Shown here one piece after another: positions 30,427 through 38,804 of a stretch of 64,000 nt of DNA; the first letter of the stretch is position 1; every line of letters begins with the position of its first letter. Position numbers and translations under genes: made by a program. The notes beneath the pieces are model-generated. The model saw only the letters and a program-made list of their open reading frames with translations, was not told where the DNA came from and searched no databases. Origin of the DNA: Planctomycetota bacterium (lineage in GTDB: Bacteria > Planctomycetota > UBA1135 > GCA-002686595); assembly GCA_020638855.1 (NCBI GenBank), contig JACKHT010000009.1, positions 1 through 64,000 on the forward strand. The letters run 5' to 3'.

Positions 30427-33075
30427 ATGAGGATCGCCGGTTACGCCATCTCAACTTCCCTGCTCATTGTGTGCGCTTGCACCTCTCCCCAGGGCGATTC
30501 GCTCACTGCTGAACGCGACGGGCAAGGACCTGACGCTCAAAGCCAAGTGCCCGCGGACGTCCAGGCCAACCTCGCGGCTGGCCCTCAGGTCGAAGCCAGC
30601 TTGGCAACGGCCCAGGACCAGGGGGGAGCCACCATCGAAGAGGTCGCCGACCAGCTGTCCTTGCGCGAGCAGTACACCCGCATGATGGTCGAAGACCACA
30701 TCATGAAGGCCAAGTCGTTCTACGCGACGATGCAGCTCGACAAGGCCCTGGACGAAGTCCAAGCCGCCTTGACCCTCGAGCCCGACAGCCTTCAAGCCCA
30801 AAAGATGGGCGCGGAGATCCAGTCGCTGCTTGGCAAGGAATCCAGCCAGAACCAAACCCTGGGTGAGTTCATGGCCACGCGCCACCAACTGCGGGTGCAG
30901 CAGATCAAGGCCCAGGCCGAAGACCTGTTCCAGAAGGGCCAATTGGCCCTCTCCCGGCGCGACTACGACGACGCGGTCAGCGAGCTGACCCTTGCCGTGA
31001 GCTCGATCCGCTCGGCCCCCTATGCGCTGGATTGGGACGGCCTCGACACCCGTGCCACCGAACTTCTCGAGCGTGCCAAGTCCGAACGGACCGCCAACGC
31101 CGACCGCCTGCGCATGGAAGAAGAGCAAAAGGCCTTCAACCGCCTGCGCGAGCAAGAAAGCGCCGAGCGCCAGGTTCGCGAAGCCCGGGTCAACACGATG
31201 GTGCTCAACGCCATCGACGCCTTCGAAGCCCGCAAGTACGAAGAGGCGATCAGCCACGCCGACGACGCGCTGCGTTCCGCCCCGCGCAACGAACAAGCCC
31301 TGGAGATCCGTGAAGCGGCCTTCCGCGCTAGCCGCCAGCAGGCCAACCGCCGCTACGTCGAAGAGCGCCGCGAGGCCTTCGCCCAGTGGAAGCTGCACCT
31401 GCAGAGCCTCCAGATCTTGACCACCAAGCCGGTGACCTTCCCCGACGTCGGCGTGTGGCGTGACCTCACCGACCGCCGCAAGGTTCGTCGCGGCCTGGAC
31501 CTGACCAAGGACGTGGATCCGGTCGAGTTGGAACTGCGCGAGCGCATGGACAACACCTTCGTGACCCTGCGTTCGAAGGAAGACGAGGACAGCCTGACCA
31601 ACGTGGTCAACATCCTGGCCAGCTTCTCGGACCTGCCGCTGATGGTGGATCCCGCTGCGGAAGATGCGGTCACCTCGGCTGGCATCACGTTCAAGCTCGA
31701 CTTCACCAACCCGATGTCGATCAAGAACGCCCTGGACTTCCTGATGAGCGAAGCCGGAGGCGACGTGACCTGGACCATCCGCCACGAAACCATCCTGGTG
31801 ACCACCAAGGAGAAGGCCCGTGGCAAGCCGGTCGTGCACAACCATGACGTGCAGGACTTGGTCGTCGGCCTGACCGACTTCACCGGTCCGCGCATCGATA
31901 CGATCCGCCTGTACGACGAACTCGATACCGATGAAGACGGCGGTGGCCCCTTCGGCGGCACGCTCGAAGCCCACCGGGTGATCGAGATCGAGAACCTGAT
32001 GACGCTCATCCAGGAGAACGTGGAACCCGAAAGCTGGGGCGACGGCGTCAGCATCGAAGCTGGCGAAGGCTTCATCGTGGTCACCCACTCGCTGGAGGTT
32101 CAGCAGAAGATCCGCGACTTCCTCGAGGACTTGCGTCGCCTCAACTCGACGCTGGTCACCATCGAGTCCAAGTTCATGACGGTTGGGGACAACTTCATCC
32201 AAGAGATCGGAAACGACTTCCGAGGCTTGGACGGACGCACCCTCCAGGACGTGACCAACGGCTTGGAAGACCAGGCTTCGCGCGGTCTCGACAACGGCGG
32301 CACCGGTGCCACCGGCCAAGACGCCGCGGGCGCCCCCAGCGCTGGTTTCTTCTTCGACGATGGCCAGGACGGCGCCTTTGCGGCGCGGACCGGGAACTAC
32401 TTCAACACCAACTTGGGTAGCGCCCTCTCCACCATCGGCGGGTTCACCTTCCAATGGAACTTCTTCAACGACGCCGAGGTCTCCTCGATCCTGCGCGCCG
32501 TCGAGAAGTCGAACAAGTACGAGATCATCAACAACCAGATGCTCAGCGTGCACAACAACTCCCGCGCCTACGTCGCGGTGGTCAACCAGCGCGCCTTCAT
32601 CCAGGACTTCAGCGTCGAAGTGGCCCAGTTCCAAGCGGTGGCCGACCCGGAGATCAACGTGCTGCACGAGGGCATCGCGCTCGACGTGCGCCCCACGATC
32701 CAGCACGACCGCAAGTACCTTAAGTTGGAAGTCCAACCCACGATCGCCAAGGTCGTTGGCCTGCGGACCTTCTCCACCACCCTGGGTGGCAACACGTCGC
32801 CGGTCGAGTTCCAGCTGCCCGAGTTGGAAGTGCAAAGCATCAACACCTCGGCGCACCTGCCCGACGGTGGCTCGGTGCTGCTCGGCGGTCTGTCCTCGAT
32901 CCGCAACGTTGAGCGTCGCGCCGAAGTCCCGTGGTTCGGCCGGATTCCGATCCTGGGCTTCCTGTTCAAGAGCGAAGGGTACAACGACGAGCGGGAGAGC
33001 TTGATGATCCTGATCCGTGCCCAAATCACCGACGTCCGCGAGGAAGCCGAGAAGCTCGAGAAAAAGGCCCTCTAG
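30427..33075 (+). CDS. TPR-secretin lipoprotein (second copy), 882 aa
   Basis: The start at 30427 yields a lipoprotein signal (MRIAGYAISTSLLIVCAC). The TPR-like helical part spans about 85-320 and includes a Glu/Arg-rich coiled coil (about 215-260). An STN-like segment is at about 389-440 (VVNILASFSDLPLMVDP). The secretin core spans about 575-870: VGDNFIQEIGNDFRGLD, HNNSRAYVAVVNQRAFIQDF, then LPDGGSVLLGGL and RIPILGFLFKS. It ends in a Lys/Glu-rich tail. It is collinear with the copy at 21021-23690 and shares the FFDDGQDG-type insertion before the core, which suggests duplication. The gene has its own promoter and a strong terminator. Confidence 0.85.
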   Translation: MRIAGYAISTSLLIVCACTSPQGDSLTAERDGQGPDAQSQVPADVQANLAAGPQVEASLATAQDQGGATIEEVADQLSLREQYTRMMVEDHIMKAKSFYATMQLDKALDEVQAALTLEPDSLQAQKMGAEIQSLLGKESSQNQTLGEFMATRHQLRVQQIKAQAEDLFQKGQLALSRRDYDDAVSELTLAVSSIRSAPYALDWDGLDTRATELLERAKSERTANADRLRMEEEQKAFNRLREQESAERQVREARVNTMVLNAIDAFEARKYEEAISHADDALRSAPRNEQALEIREAAFRASRQQANRRYVEERREAFAQWKLHLQSLQILTTKPVTFPDVGVWRDLTDRRKVRRGLDLTKDVDPVELELRERMDNTFVTLRSKEDEDSLTNVVNILASFSDLPLMVDPAAEDAVTSAGITFKLDFTNPMSIKNALDFLMSEAGGDVTWTIRHETILVTTKEKARGKPVVHNHDVQDLVVGLTDFTGPRIDTIRLYDELDTDEDGGGPFGGTLEAHRVIEIENLMTLIQENVEPESWGDGVSIEAGEGFIVVTHSLEVQQKIRDFLEDLRRLNSTLVTIESKFMTVGDNFIQEIGNDFRGLDGRTLQDVTNGLEDQASRGLDNGGTGATGQDAAGAPSAGFFFDDGQDGAFAARTGNYFNTNLGSALSTIGGFTFQWNFFNDAEVSSILRAVEKSNKYEIINNQMLSVHNNSRAYVAVVNQRAFIQDFSVEVAQFQAVADPEINVLHEGIALDVRPTIQHDRKYLKLEVQPTIAKVVGLRTFSTTLGGNTSPVEFQLPELEVQSINTSAHLPDGGSVLLGGLSSIRNVERRAEVPWFGRIPILGFLFKSEGYNDERESLMILIRAQITDVREEAEKLEKKAL

Positions 33076-33124
33076 GGTTCGGCTCCCCGCTTGTCGGGGT
33101 TCCTAGCCCCAACGATTTGCCCAC

Positions 33125-33160
33125 AAGGGCCACTCCCCGCGCGGGAGTGGCCCTTTTTTT
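33125..33160 (+). terminator. Strong intrinsic terminator
   Basis: A perfect 13-base-pair stem (AAGGGCCACTCCC / GGGAGTGGCCCTT, 5-base loop) is followed directly by a T-run (33154-33160). It lies 50 bases after the second secretin stop codon and closes the 21-33 kb block. Confidence 0.92.
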
Positions 33161-33223
33161 ATGGCCCACCTAGGTCGCGGCGCTACCCTGTGGGCATCGG
33201 CCGCCTTTCAGCCCCTGCCCCCT

Positions 33224-33961
33224 ATGCCTGCGCTCGACGCCATCCTCTTTGACGTGGACGACACGTTGTTCTCGACCACGGCGTTCACCACCCTGGCTCG
33301 CCGCAACGCAGTCCATGCGATGGTCGAATACGGCCTCGAAGCCACCGAGGAGCAAGCCTTGGCCGAGCTGAAGGAGGTGCTTTCCGAGTTCGGCTCCAAC
33401 TACGACCACCACTTCGACAAGCTGGTGATCCGATTGATGGGCCGCTCCAAACTCATCGATCGGCGCGCCATGATCGTCAGCGCCGGGGTCGTGGCATACC
33501 ACGACACCAAGTTCCAAGGCCTCGCGCCGTTCGAGGATGTGCACCCCCTGCTCGATGGCCTGGTCGCAACCGATACGCGAGTCGGCGTGATCACCCACGG
33601 CTGGACGGGCAAGCAAACCGAGAAGCTGATCCGCCTAGGGCTGATCCCGACCCCCTTCTCACCCGACACCGTGTTCATTTCGGACGCCGTTGGGATCAAC
33701 AAGCCCAACCCCAAGCTCTACCAGCTCGCGCTGACCGACATGGGGCTCACCGACCGCACGCGGGTGATGTATGTGGGCGACAATCCCGACAACGACATCG
33801 CCCCTCCCAAGAGCCTGGGGATGAAAACCGTCTGGTGCAAACGGGCCAGCAAGGTCACGGAAACGCAGGTCGTGCCCGACCATGCGGTGAACAACTTCCG
33901 CGAACTGGCCGACATCCTGCGCGATGTCTACGAGATCCCGCTCCCCACGCTGATCGACTGA
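33224..33961 (+). CDS. HAD-superfamily hydrolase, 245 aa
   Basis: The four HAD motifs are visible. Motif I is DVDDT (AILFDVDDTLF), with the Asp nucleophile at about residue 10. Motif II is the Thr in VGVITHGW. Motif III is the Lys in INKPNPKLY. Motif IV is GDNPDNDI. A helical cap lies between motifs I and II (about 20-100), so this is subfamily I. The protein resembles the TIGR02253-type HAD hydrolases, which are poorly characterised phosphatases. The substrate is unknown. The start at 33224 immediately precedes motif I. The preceding terminator separates it from the secretin block, so it should have its own promoter, which must be short. Confidence 0.85.
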   Translation: MPALDAILFDVDDTLFSTTAFTTLARRNAVHAMVEYGLEATEEQALAELKEVLSEFGSNYDHHFDKLVIRLMGRSKLIDRRAMIVSAGVVAYHDTKFQGLAPFEDVHPLLDGLVATDTRVGVITHGWTGKQTEKLIRLGLIPTPFSPDTVFISDAVGINKPNPKLYQLALTDMGLTDRTRVMYVGDNPDNDIAPPKSLGMKTVWCKRASKVTETQVVPDHAVNNFRELADILRDVYEIPLPTLID

Positions 33962-34003
33962 GGCGCCCCTTGGCCCAACCAGCGCCGCTCCCTTGGGCAT
34001 AGG

Positions 34004-34020
34004 CGAGTCTCTACTCGTTT
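34004..34020 (+). terminator. Weak hairpin after the HAD gene
   Basis: A small stem, CGAGT-CTCT-ACTCG, followed by TTT, lies about 40 bases after the HAD stop codon between two converging genes. It is a possible weak terminator. Confidence 0.35.
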
Positions 34021-34156
34021 GGCCCTGGAGTGTTGGGGGTGCAAGCTGGCCGGAGGCTGCTGCTCTAGGCCATTCCCCGAAGCTGGCTGCCTCAAGACCT
34101 CCCCGTAGGCGCCGCCCTTCCCCCACACATCGCTCCGGGACGGCCCAGGCTTCGCG

Positions 34157-34465
34157 CTAGAGCCGGCCGGTGTCGTCCAACGAGGCAAGGCTCCAAACCC
34201 CGTGCGAACGACCGCCCTGCAGGCACCCACGCAGGCTGGCCAGCAACGGCTGGACCTGCTCGGCTTCGAGCAAGATCTCGATCCGCACCCGGGGGACGTA
34301 CCCCACCACCTGGTCCAGGGTGCCCTGAGACCAATCCTGCTCGCTGGACAGCGAATGCCCCTCGCAGCGGCTCAACGTGAAACCCGTGATCGCGGGCTGC
34401 GAACGAAGGCAGTCGAGGGCATCGTCGGCCACCTGCGCGTGCAGGTACAGGGTCAAGCACTTCAT
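34157..34465 (-). CDS. DUF3240-type, PII-like small protein of the metal efflux operon, 102 aa
   Basis: The sequence MKCLTLYLHAQVADDALDCL opens with the beta strand and helix of a PII-like ferredoxin fold, followed by SRCEGHS and RVRIEILLEAEQVQPLL. This, its length and its place directly after an RND metal pump match the DUF3240 family. These small cytoplasmic proteins accompany CusA/CzcA pumps and may sense or regulate them. The ATG overlaps the pump's TGA (ATGA), so the two are translationally coupled. Confidence 0.75.
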   Translation of the reverse strand: MKCLTLYLHAQVADDALDCLRSQPAITGFTLSRCEGHSLSSEQDWSQGTLDQVVGYVPRVRIEILLEAEQVQPLLASLRGCLQGGRSHGVWSLASLDDTGRL

Positions 34466-37400
34466 GGGAGATCCACCAGAGGCGAGGTTTGCGACGCTTT
34501 GGTTTTGGCCGCCGACCGCTCCCACCAAGCATACAGCGAAGGCAGCACCACCAGCGTCACCAGGGTCGACGTGAACAGGCCCCCCATCACGACAATGGCT
34601 AGCGGCCGCTGAACCTCCGAACCCGGCCCCGTTGCGAGCAGCAAAGGTACCAAACCGAGCCCCGTGGTGACGGCGGTCATGAGCACCGGTCGTAGCCGTC
34701 GGCTGGCTCCGAGGCGCACGGCCTCATCGAGCGAAGCTCCCCCATCGCGCAGTTGGTTGAAGTAGGTGAACATCACGATGCCGTTGAGCAACGCGGTTCC
34801 AAACAGGGCGATGAAGCCCACCGAAGCCGGCACCGACATGTACAGCCCGCTCCAAGACAGGGCAAAGACCCCGCCAATCAATGCGACCGGGATGTTGAAC
34901 AGAATCAGCCCAGCCTGGCGCAGCGACCGGAACGTGCTGAAGAGGATCAAGAATACCAAGGCCAAAGCCACGGGAACCACCAGCGCCAAGCGCTGCGAGG
35001 CGCGCGCTTGGTTTTCGAACTGCCCGCCATACTCCACGTAGTAGCCTGGGGGCATGGGCACCTCGTTCGCAATGCGTTGGCGCAGCTCTTCGACCAGGCC
35101 CACGATGTCGCGGCCCTCGACGTTGGCTTCGAGCACCACGTGCCGCATGCTTTGTTCGTGCTCCAAGACCACCGGCCCATCGAGTTCGACCACCTGGGCC
35201 AGACTCGCCAGCGGGACCGCTTGACCTTGGGCGGTGGGCACGCGCAGACGCTCGAGCGCTGCAACGGTGTTGCGCTCGGCCTCGGGATAGCGCACGACGA
35301 CCCCGATGCGCTGGCTGCCGTCGATCATTTCGGTCACCACACGTCCCGCTACCGCGGTCTCCATCAATGCGTTGATGGTCTCGACGCCCACACCAAAGCG
35401 GGCCATCGCGGCATGGTCCATTTGGATTTCCAAGTAGGTTTGTCCGCTCAATCGGCCGCGCTTGACGTCGACCGCGCCGGGGGTTGCCGCCACGACTTGC
35501 TCGACCTGAGCCGAAAGCTGGTCGAGTTCGTCGAGGTCGTGGCCGAAGACTTTGATCGCCAAGGCCGAGGTCACCCCCGTGATCATCTCCGAAGTGCGCA
35601 TTTCGATCGGCTGGGTGAAACCGAACGCGACGCCCGGGATGCGTGCCAACCGTTCGCGCAACGCTCGCTCGAGGTGCTCGCCATCTTGGACGCCCCATTC
35701 CGCTTTGGGCTTGGTGACCAAGTAATGGTCGGTCTCACCCAACCCCATCGGATCGAGCCGCAATTCGTCCGAACCGAGCCGCGAAACCACGTGCAGCACC
35801 TCGGGTTGCTCGAGCAGGGCACGCTGGATGCGTCCGTCGATCTCGAGCGACTTGGCCAACGAGATGCTGGGTAGCTTGGTGGTCTGCACGACCATCGTCC
35901 CCTCCTGCAGGGTGGGGATGAACTCGCCCCCGATGTGCGCAAACACCCAGCCCGCGGGCACCATCAGGCCGACGAGCCCCAAGGCAATGCGCCGGGGTCG
36001 CGCCAGGGCCCACTCGACCGCCGGCTTGTGCGCCCGCTTGAGCATCCTGAGCAGCCCGTTGTCTTCCTGTCCCCCTGCTCGCAACACGAAACTGCCCACA
36101 ACGGGCAGGCAGACCAGCGAAAGCAGCACCGCCACCACCAAGGCCAACGCAATCGTCTCCGCCAAGGGACCGAACATGCGGCCTTCGAGCCCCGAGAGGC
36201 TCAGGATCGGCAGGAACACAATCACGATGATCGCCGTGCCCGAAACCACGGGCGAGCCGACCTCCACCACCGCGCGATAGATCTGGTGCAGGCGCCCCAC
36301 CCCGCGCCGCGCTCGGGCCAGGTAGGTTTGCATGTTCTCGACCACCACCACGGCCGGGTCGACCAGGATCCCGATGGCGATGGCCAGTCCGCCCAGCGAC
36401 ATCAGGTTGGCCTTGAGCCCAAGGAAGTACATCCCCACGAATGTCCCCAGCACCGTCAGCGGCAAGATCAGCGCCGCGACCAGCGAGCCGCGCAAGTCGC
36501 CCATGAACAAGAGCAGGACCGCTACGACCAACAGACTGGCCATGGCGAGGGCATCGCGCACCATGGTCACCGCCTGCCGCACAAGCTCGGTCCGATCGTA
36601 GAACGGGACCACCCGCACCCCGGGCGGCAGACTCGGAGCCAACTCCGAAAGCACGGCCTTGACCCGCTCGACCGTGTCGCGGCTGTTCGCCCCCAACCGC
36701 GTGAGCACCAACCCTTGCACGTGCTCCCCCTTGCCATCCTTGGTCACACCCCCATAGCGGGTCAGCGCTCCTTCGGCCACTTGGGCCACGTCCCCCACGC
36801 GCAAGGTCACCCCATCGCGGTTGGCCACGGGCACGTTGCGCAGGTCTTCCAAATCGAGCAGCCGGCCCACGGTCCGCACGAGCAGCACCTCGTCGTTGCG
36901 CACAATGCGGTCGCCCCCGGCGTTGCGGTTGTTGCTTTCGATCGCATGCACCACATCGTCTAAGGTGAGTGCATGGGCCTGCAAAGCCTCCGGCCGGACT
37001 TGCACTTCCATCGAGCGCACCTCCCCGCCCAACGCATTCACGTCGGCGACGCCAGCGACCGGGAGCAAACGCGGGCGGATGTTCCAGTCGAGGATCGAGC
37101 GCAGCTGGCGGTTGGTGTAGCCCTGCCCTTCGAGCGTAAACATGAACACTTCCCCTAGCGGGGTGGTGATCGGTGCGAGCGAGCCTTCGGTGCCGGGGGG
37201 GAGCGAATCGCGCACGGCCCCCCAACGCTCGGATACTTGCTGGCGCGCCCAATAGATGTCGGTGCCCTCTTCGAAATCAAGCGTCACCACCGAGAGCGCG
37301 TACTTGGTCATCGAACGCATCATCGTCTGCCGTTCGATGCCGCGTAGTTCGGTTTCGATTGGCAGCGTGATGCGTTGCTCGACTTCCACCGGCGAAAGGC

Positions 37401-37563
37401 CTGGCACCTTGACGATGATCTGGACCTGCGGCACCGAAATGTCGGGGAAGGCATCGATGGGCAGCCGCCCAAAGGCCCAAACCCCCGCCAGCGCCAGGGT
37501 CACCCCGACCACCAGCACCAGGATCCGCTGGGTCAGGGCAAAGCGAACAAGCGCGGCAATCAC
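34462..37563 (-). CDS. Heavy-metal efflux RND pump, CusA/CzcA family, 1033 aa
   Basis: This inner-membrane proton antiporter drives metal export through a tripartite channel. The N-terminus (LTQRILVLVVGVTLALAGVW, then PIDAFPDISVPQVQI) is the HME-RND signature. The fourth transmembrane helix region reads AIAIGILVDPAVVVVEN, with Asp and Glu placed as in CusA (AIAIGAMVDAAIVMIEN); the extra Asp of CzcA-type zinc pumps is absent. Two periplasmic porter domains and the second six-helix half follow, and the length is normal. A CusA-like helix suggests monovalent Cu/Ag, but related pumps vary, so the substrate is an inference. The start overlaps the adaptor's end by 4 bases. Confidence 0.92.
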   Translation of the reverse strand: MIAALVRFALTQRILVLVVGVTLALAGVWAFGRLPIDAFPDISVPQVQIIVKVPGLSPVEVEQRITLPIETELRGIERQTMMRSMTKYALSVVTLDFEEGTDIYWARQQVSERWGAVRDSLPPGTEGSLAPITTPLGEVFMFTLEGQGYTNRQLRSILDWNIRPRLLPVAGVADVNALGGEVRSMEVQVRPEALQAHALTLDDVVHAIESNNRNAGGDRIVRNDEVLLVRTVGRLLDLEDLRNVPVANRDGVTLRVGDVAQVAEGALTRYGGVTKDGKGEHVQGLVLTRLGANSRDTVERVKAVLSELAPSLPPGVRVVPFYDRTELVRQAVTMVRDALAMASLLVVAVLLLFMGDLRGSLVAALILPLTVLGTFVGMYFLGLKANLMSLGGLAIAIGILVDPAVVVVENMQTYLARARRGVGRLHQIYRAVVEVGSPVVSGTAIIVIVFLPILSLSGLEGRMFGPLAETIALALVVAVLLSLVCLPVVGSFVLRAGGQEDNGLLRMLKRAHKPAVEWALARPRRIALGLVGLMVPAGWVFAHIGGEFIPTLQEGTMVVQTTKLPSISLAKSLEIDGRIQRALLEQPEVLHVVSRLGSDELRLDPMGLGETDHYLVTKPKAEWGVQDGEHLERALRERLARIPGVAFGFTQPIEMRTSEMITGVTSALAIKVFGHDLDELDQLSAQVEQVVAATPGAVDVKRGRLSGQTYLEIQMDHAAMARFGVGVETINALMETAVAGRVVTEMIDGSQRIGVVVRYPEAERNTVAALERLRVPTAQGQAVPLASLAQVVELDGPVVLEHEQSMRHVVLEANVEGRDIVGLVEELRQRIANEVPMPPGYYVEYGGQFENQARASQRLALVVPVALALVFLILFSTFRSLRQAGLILFNIPVALIGGVFALSWSGLYMSVPASVGFIALFGTALLNGIVMFTYFNQLRDGGASLDEAVRLGASRRLRPVLMTAVTTGLGLVPLLLATGPGSEVQRPLAIVVMGGLFTSTLVTLVVLPSLYAWWERSAAKTKASQTSPLVDLP

Positions 37564-38804
37564 TCTTCCAAGCCCCCCTCACCGAGCCAGGTGGCCTTGA
37601 GCAACAGGATGTCGCCTTGCACCACCTGCTCCCCGGCCTGCAAGCCCGAGCGCACTTCCGCGTACTGACCATCGCGACGCCCATACTCCACGGGCCGGGC
37701 TTCGAAGGCCCCCGGCGAGGTCTGCACAAAGACCACCGCCTGGTTGGGCTCGGTTCCGTGGTAGACCAGCGCGGTCTCCGGTACGGCCACAGGAACCCTT
37801 TGCGGATTCTGTTCGGCCGCGACCACCACGAACAAGCCCGGACGCCAACGGCCCGTGGGGTTGGGCAACTCGACCCGCACCAACGCGGTTTGGTTGCTCG
37901 ATTCGACTTCGGGGCCCACGTACACCACCGGGCCTTCGGCTTGCAGTCCCCCCTCGCTCCAGTGCACCGAAACCATGGTTCCCAAACCCAAGTAAGGCAG
38001 GTCCTTGGCAGGAACGCGAGCATCCACCCAGACGCGTTCCAAGTTGGCCACTTCGAACAACGCATCCCCCGCGGCTACGGCTTGGCCGGTGGTCCCATGC
38101 AACCCAACGACTTCGCCGGCCAAGGTGGCGCGCAGTTCGAGTCGATTGAGCAAGGGTTCGGGCTCGCGATCCCCGTGGGGGTCGGCGTTGGCTTGGAGAA
38201 CCTGGATCTCCGCTTGGCGCACTCCGAGCGATAGCAATTCTTGGGCTGCGGTTTGCAGTTCTAGTTTGGCCTCGGCCAGGGCGTGCTGCGCGGTTTTGAA
38301 AGCATCGCGCGACGTCATGCCCTTTTCCCAAAGATCCGCCTCGGTGGTTGCCAAGGTCTCGGCGAACTCCAGACGGTGCACCCCATCCAGGTAGACGCTG
38401 CGTGCCCGGGCCAAGTCCCGGCTGGTCATGACCGCCAAGCGATCACCCAATGCAACCTTCGATCCGAGCTGCACGTCCACGGCCTGCAAAACCCCGTCCA
38501 CTTGAGCCACAATGCTGGCCCGGTCGGGCGCGCGAAAACCAACGGTGGCGGGATACTGAGCCTGCGCGGAAAGACGCCGCGGTCCAGCCTCCACCACTTG
38601 CAGGCTCAGGTTGGCCAAGGCGTCCGACGGCACCTCGAAGAAGGCGCTCAGGGCATCGGGTTCGGCCGGTCCGCTCTTGGCCTCGCCTGCGGTCGGCGAC
38701 CCGCCGCAGCCCGCTGCAAGGCACGCGAGCACGAGCACGCTGCCCACCGCCGTCCCCATGGGCATTCCGGTGCCCGGGGTGCGTTTCGGTTGATATCGCT
38801 TCAT
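37560..38804 (-). CDS. Periplasmic adaptor (membrane fusion) lipoprotein of the RND system, 414 aa
   Basis: The adaptor joins the RND pump to the outer-membrane channel. The ATG at 38804 overlaps the TGA of the channel gene. A lipoprotein signal ends in LAAGC (about residue 33). The lipoyl-like half (IVAQVDGVLQAVDVQLGSKV, about 95-125), alpha hairpin (about 130-180) and barrel (LEVANLERVWVDARVPAKD region, about 240-270) appear in the usual order. No Met-rich metal-binding N-terminus like that of CusB is visible, and no fused CusF domain. The last residues overlap the pump start, giving a compact three-gene coupling. Confidence 0.88.
   Translation of the reverse strand: MKRYQPKRTPGTGMPMGTAVGSVLVLACLAAGCGGSPTAGEAKSGPAEPDALSAFFEVPSDALANLSLQVVEAGPRRLSAQAQYPATVGFRAPDRASIVAQVDGVLQAVDVQLGSKVALGDRLAVMTSRDLARARSVYLDGVHRLEFAETLATTEADLWEKGMTSRDAFKTAQHALAEAKLELQTAAQELLSLGVRQAEIQVLQANADPHGDREPEPLLNRLELRATLAGEVVGLHGTTGQAVAAGDALFEVANLERVWVDARVPAKDLPYLGLGTMVSVHWSEGGLQAEGPVVYVGPEVESSNQTALVRVELPNPTGRWRPGLFVVVAAEQNPQRVPVAVPETALVYHGTEPNQAVVFVQTSPGAFEARPVEYGRRDGQYAEVRSGLQAGEQVVQGDILLLKATWLGEGGLEE

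Noticed and set aside
30451..33024. An 857-codon minus-strand frame opposite the second secretin gene
   Set aside because: It is the same kind of antisense shadow. The plus frame has clear secretin motifs and a promoter.
21021..33075. Canonical type II secretion or type IV pilus locus
   Set aside because: Only secretin-like proteins are present; no GspE/PilB ATPase, GspF/PilC platform protein, prepilin peptidase or pseudopilin was found in the window.
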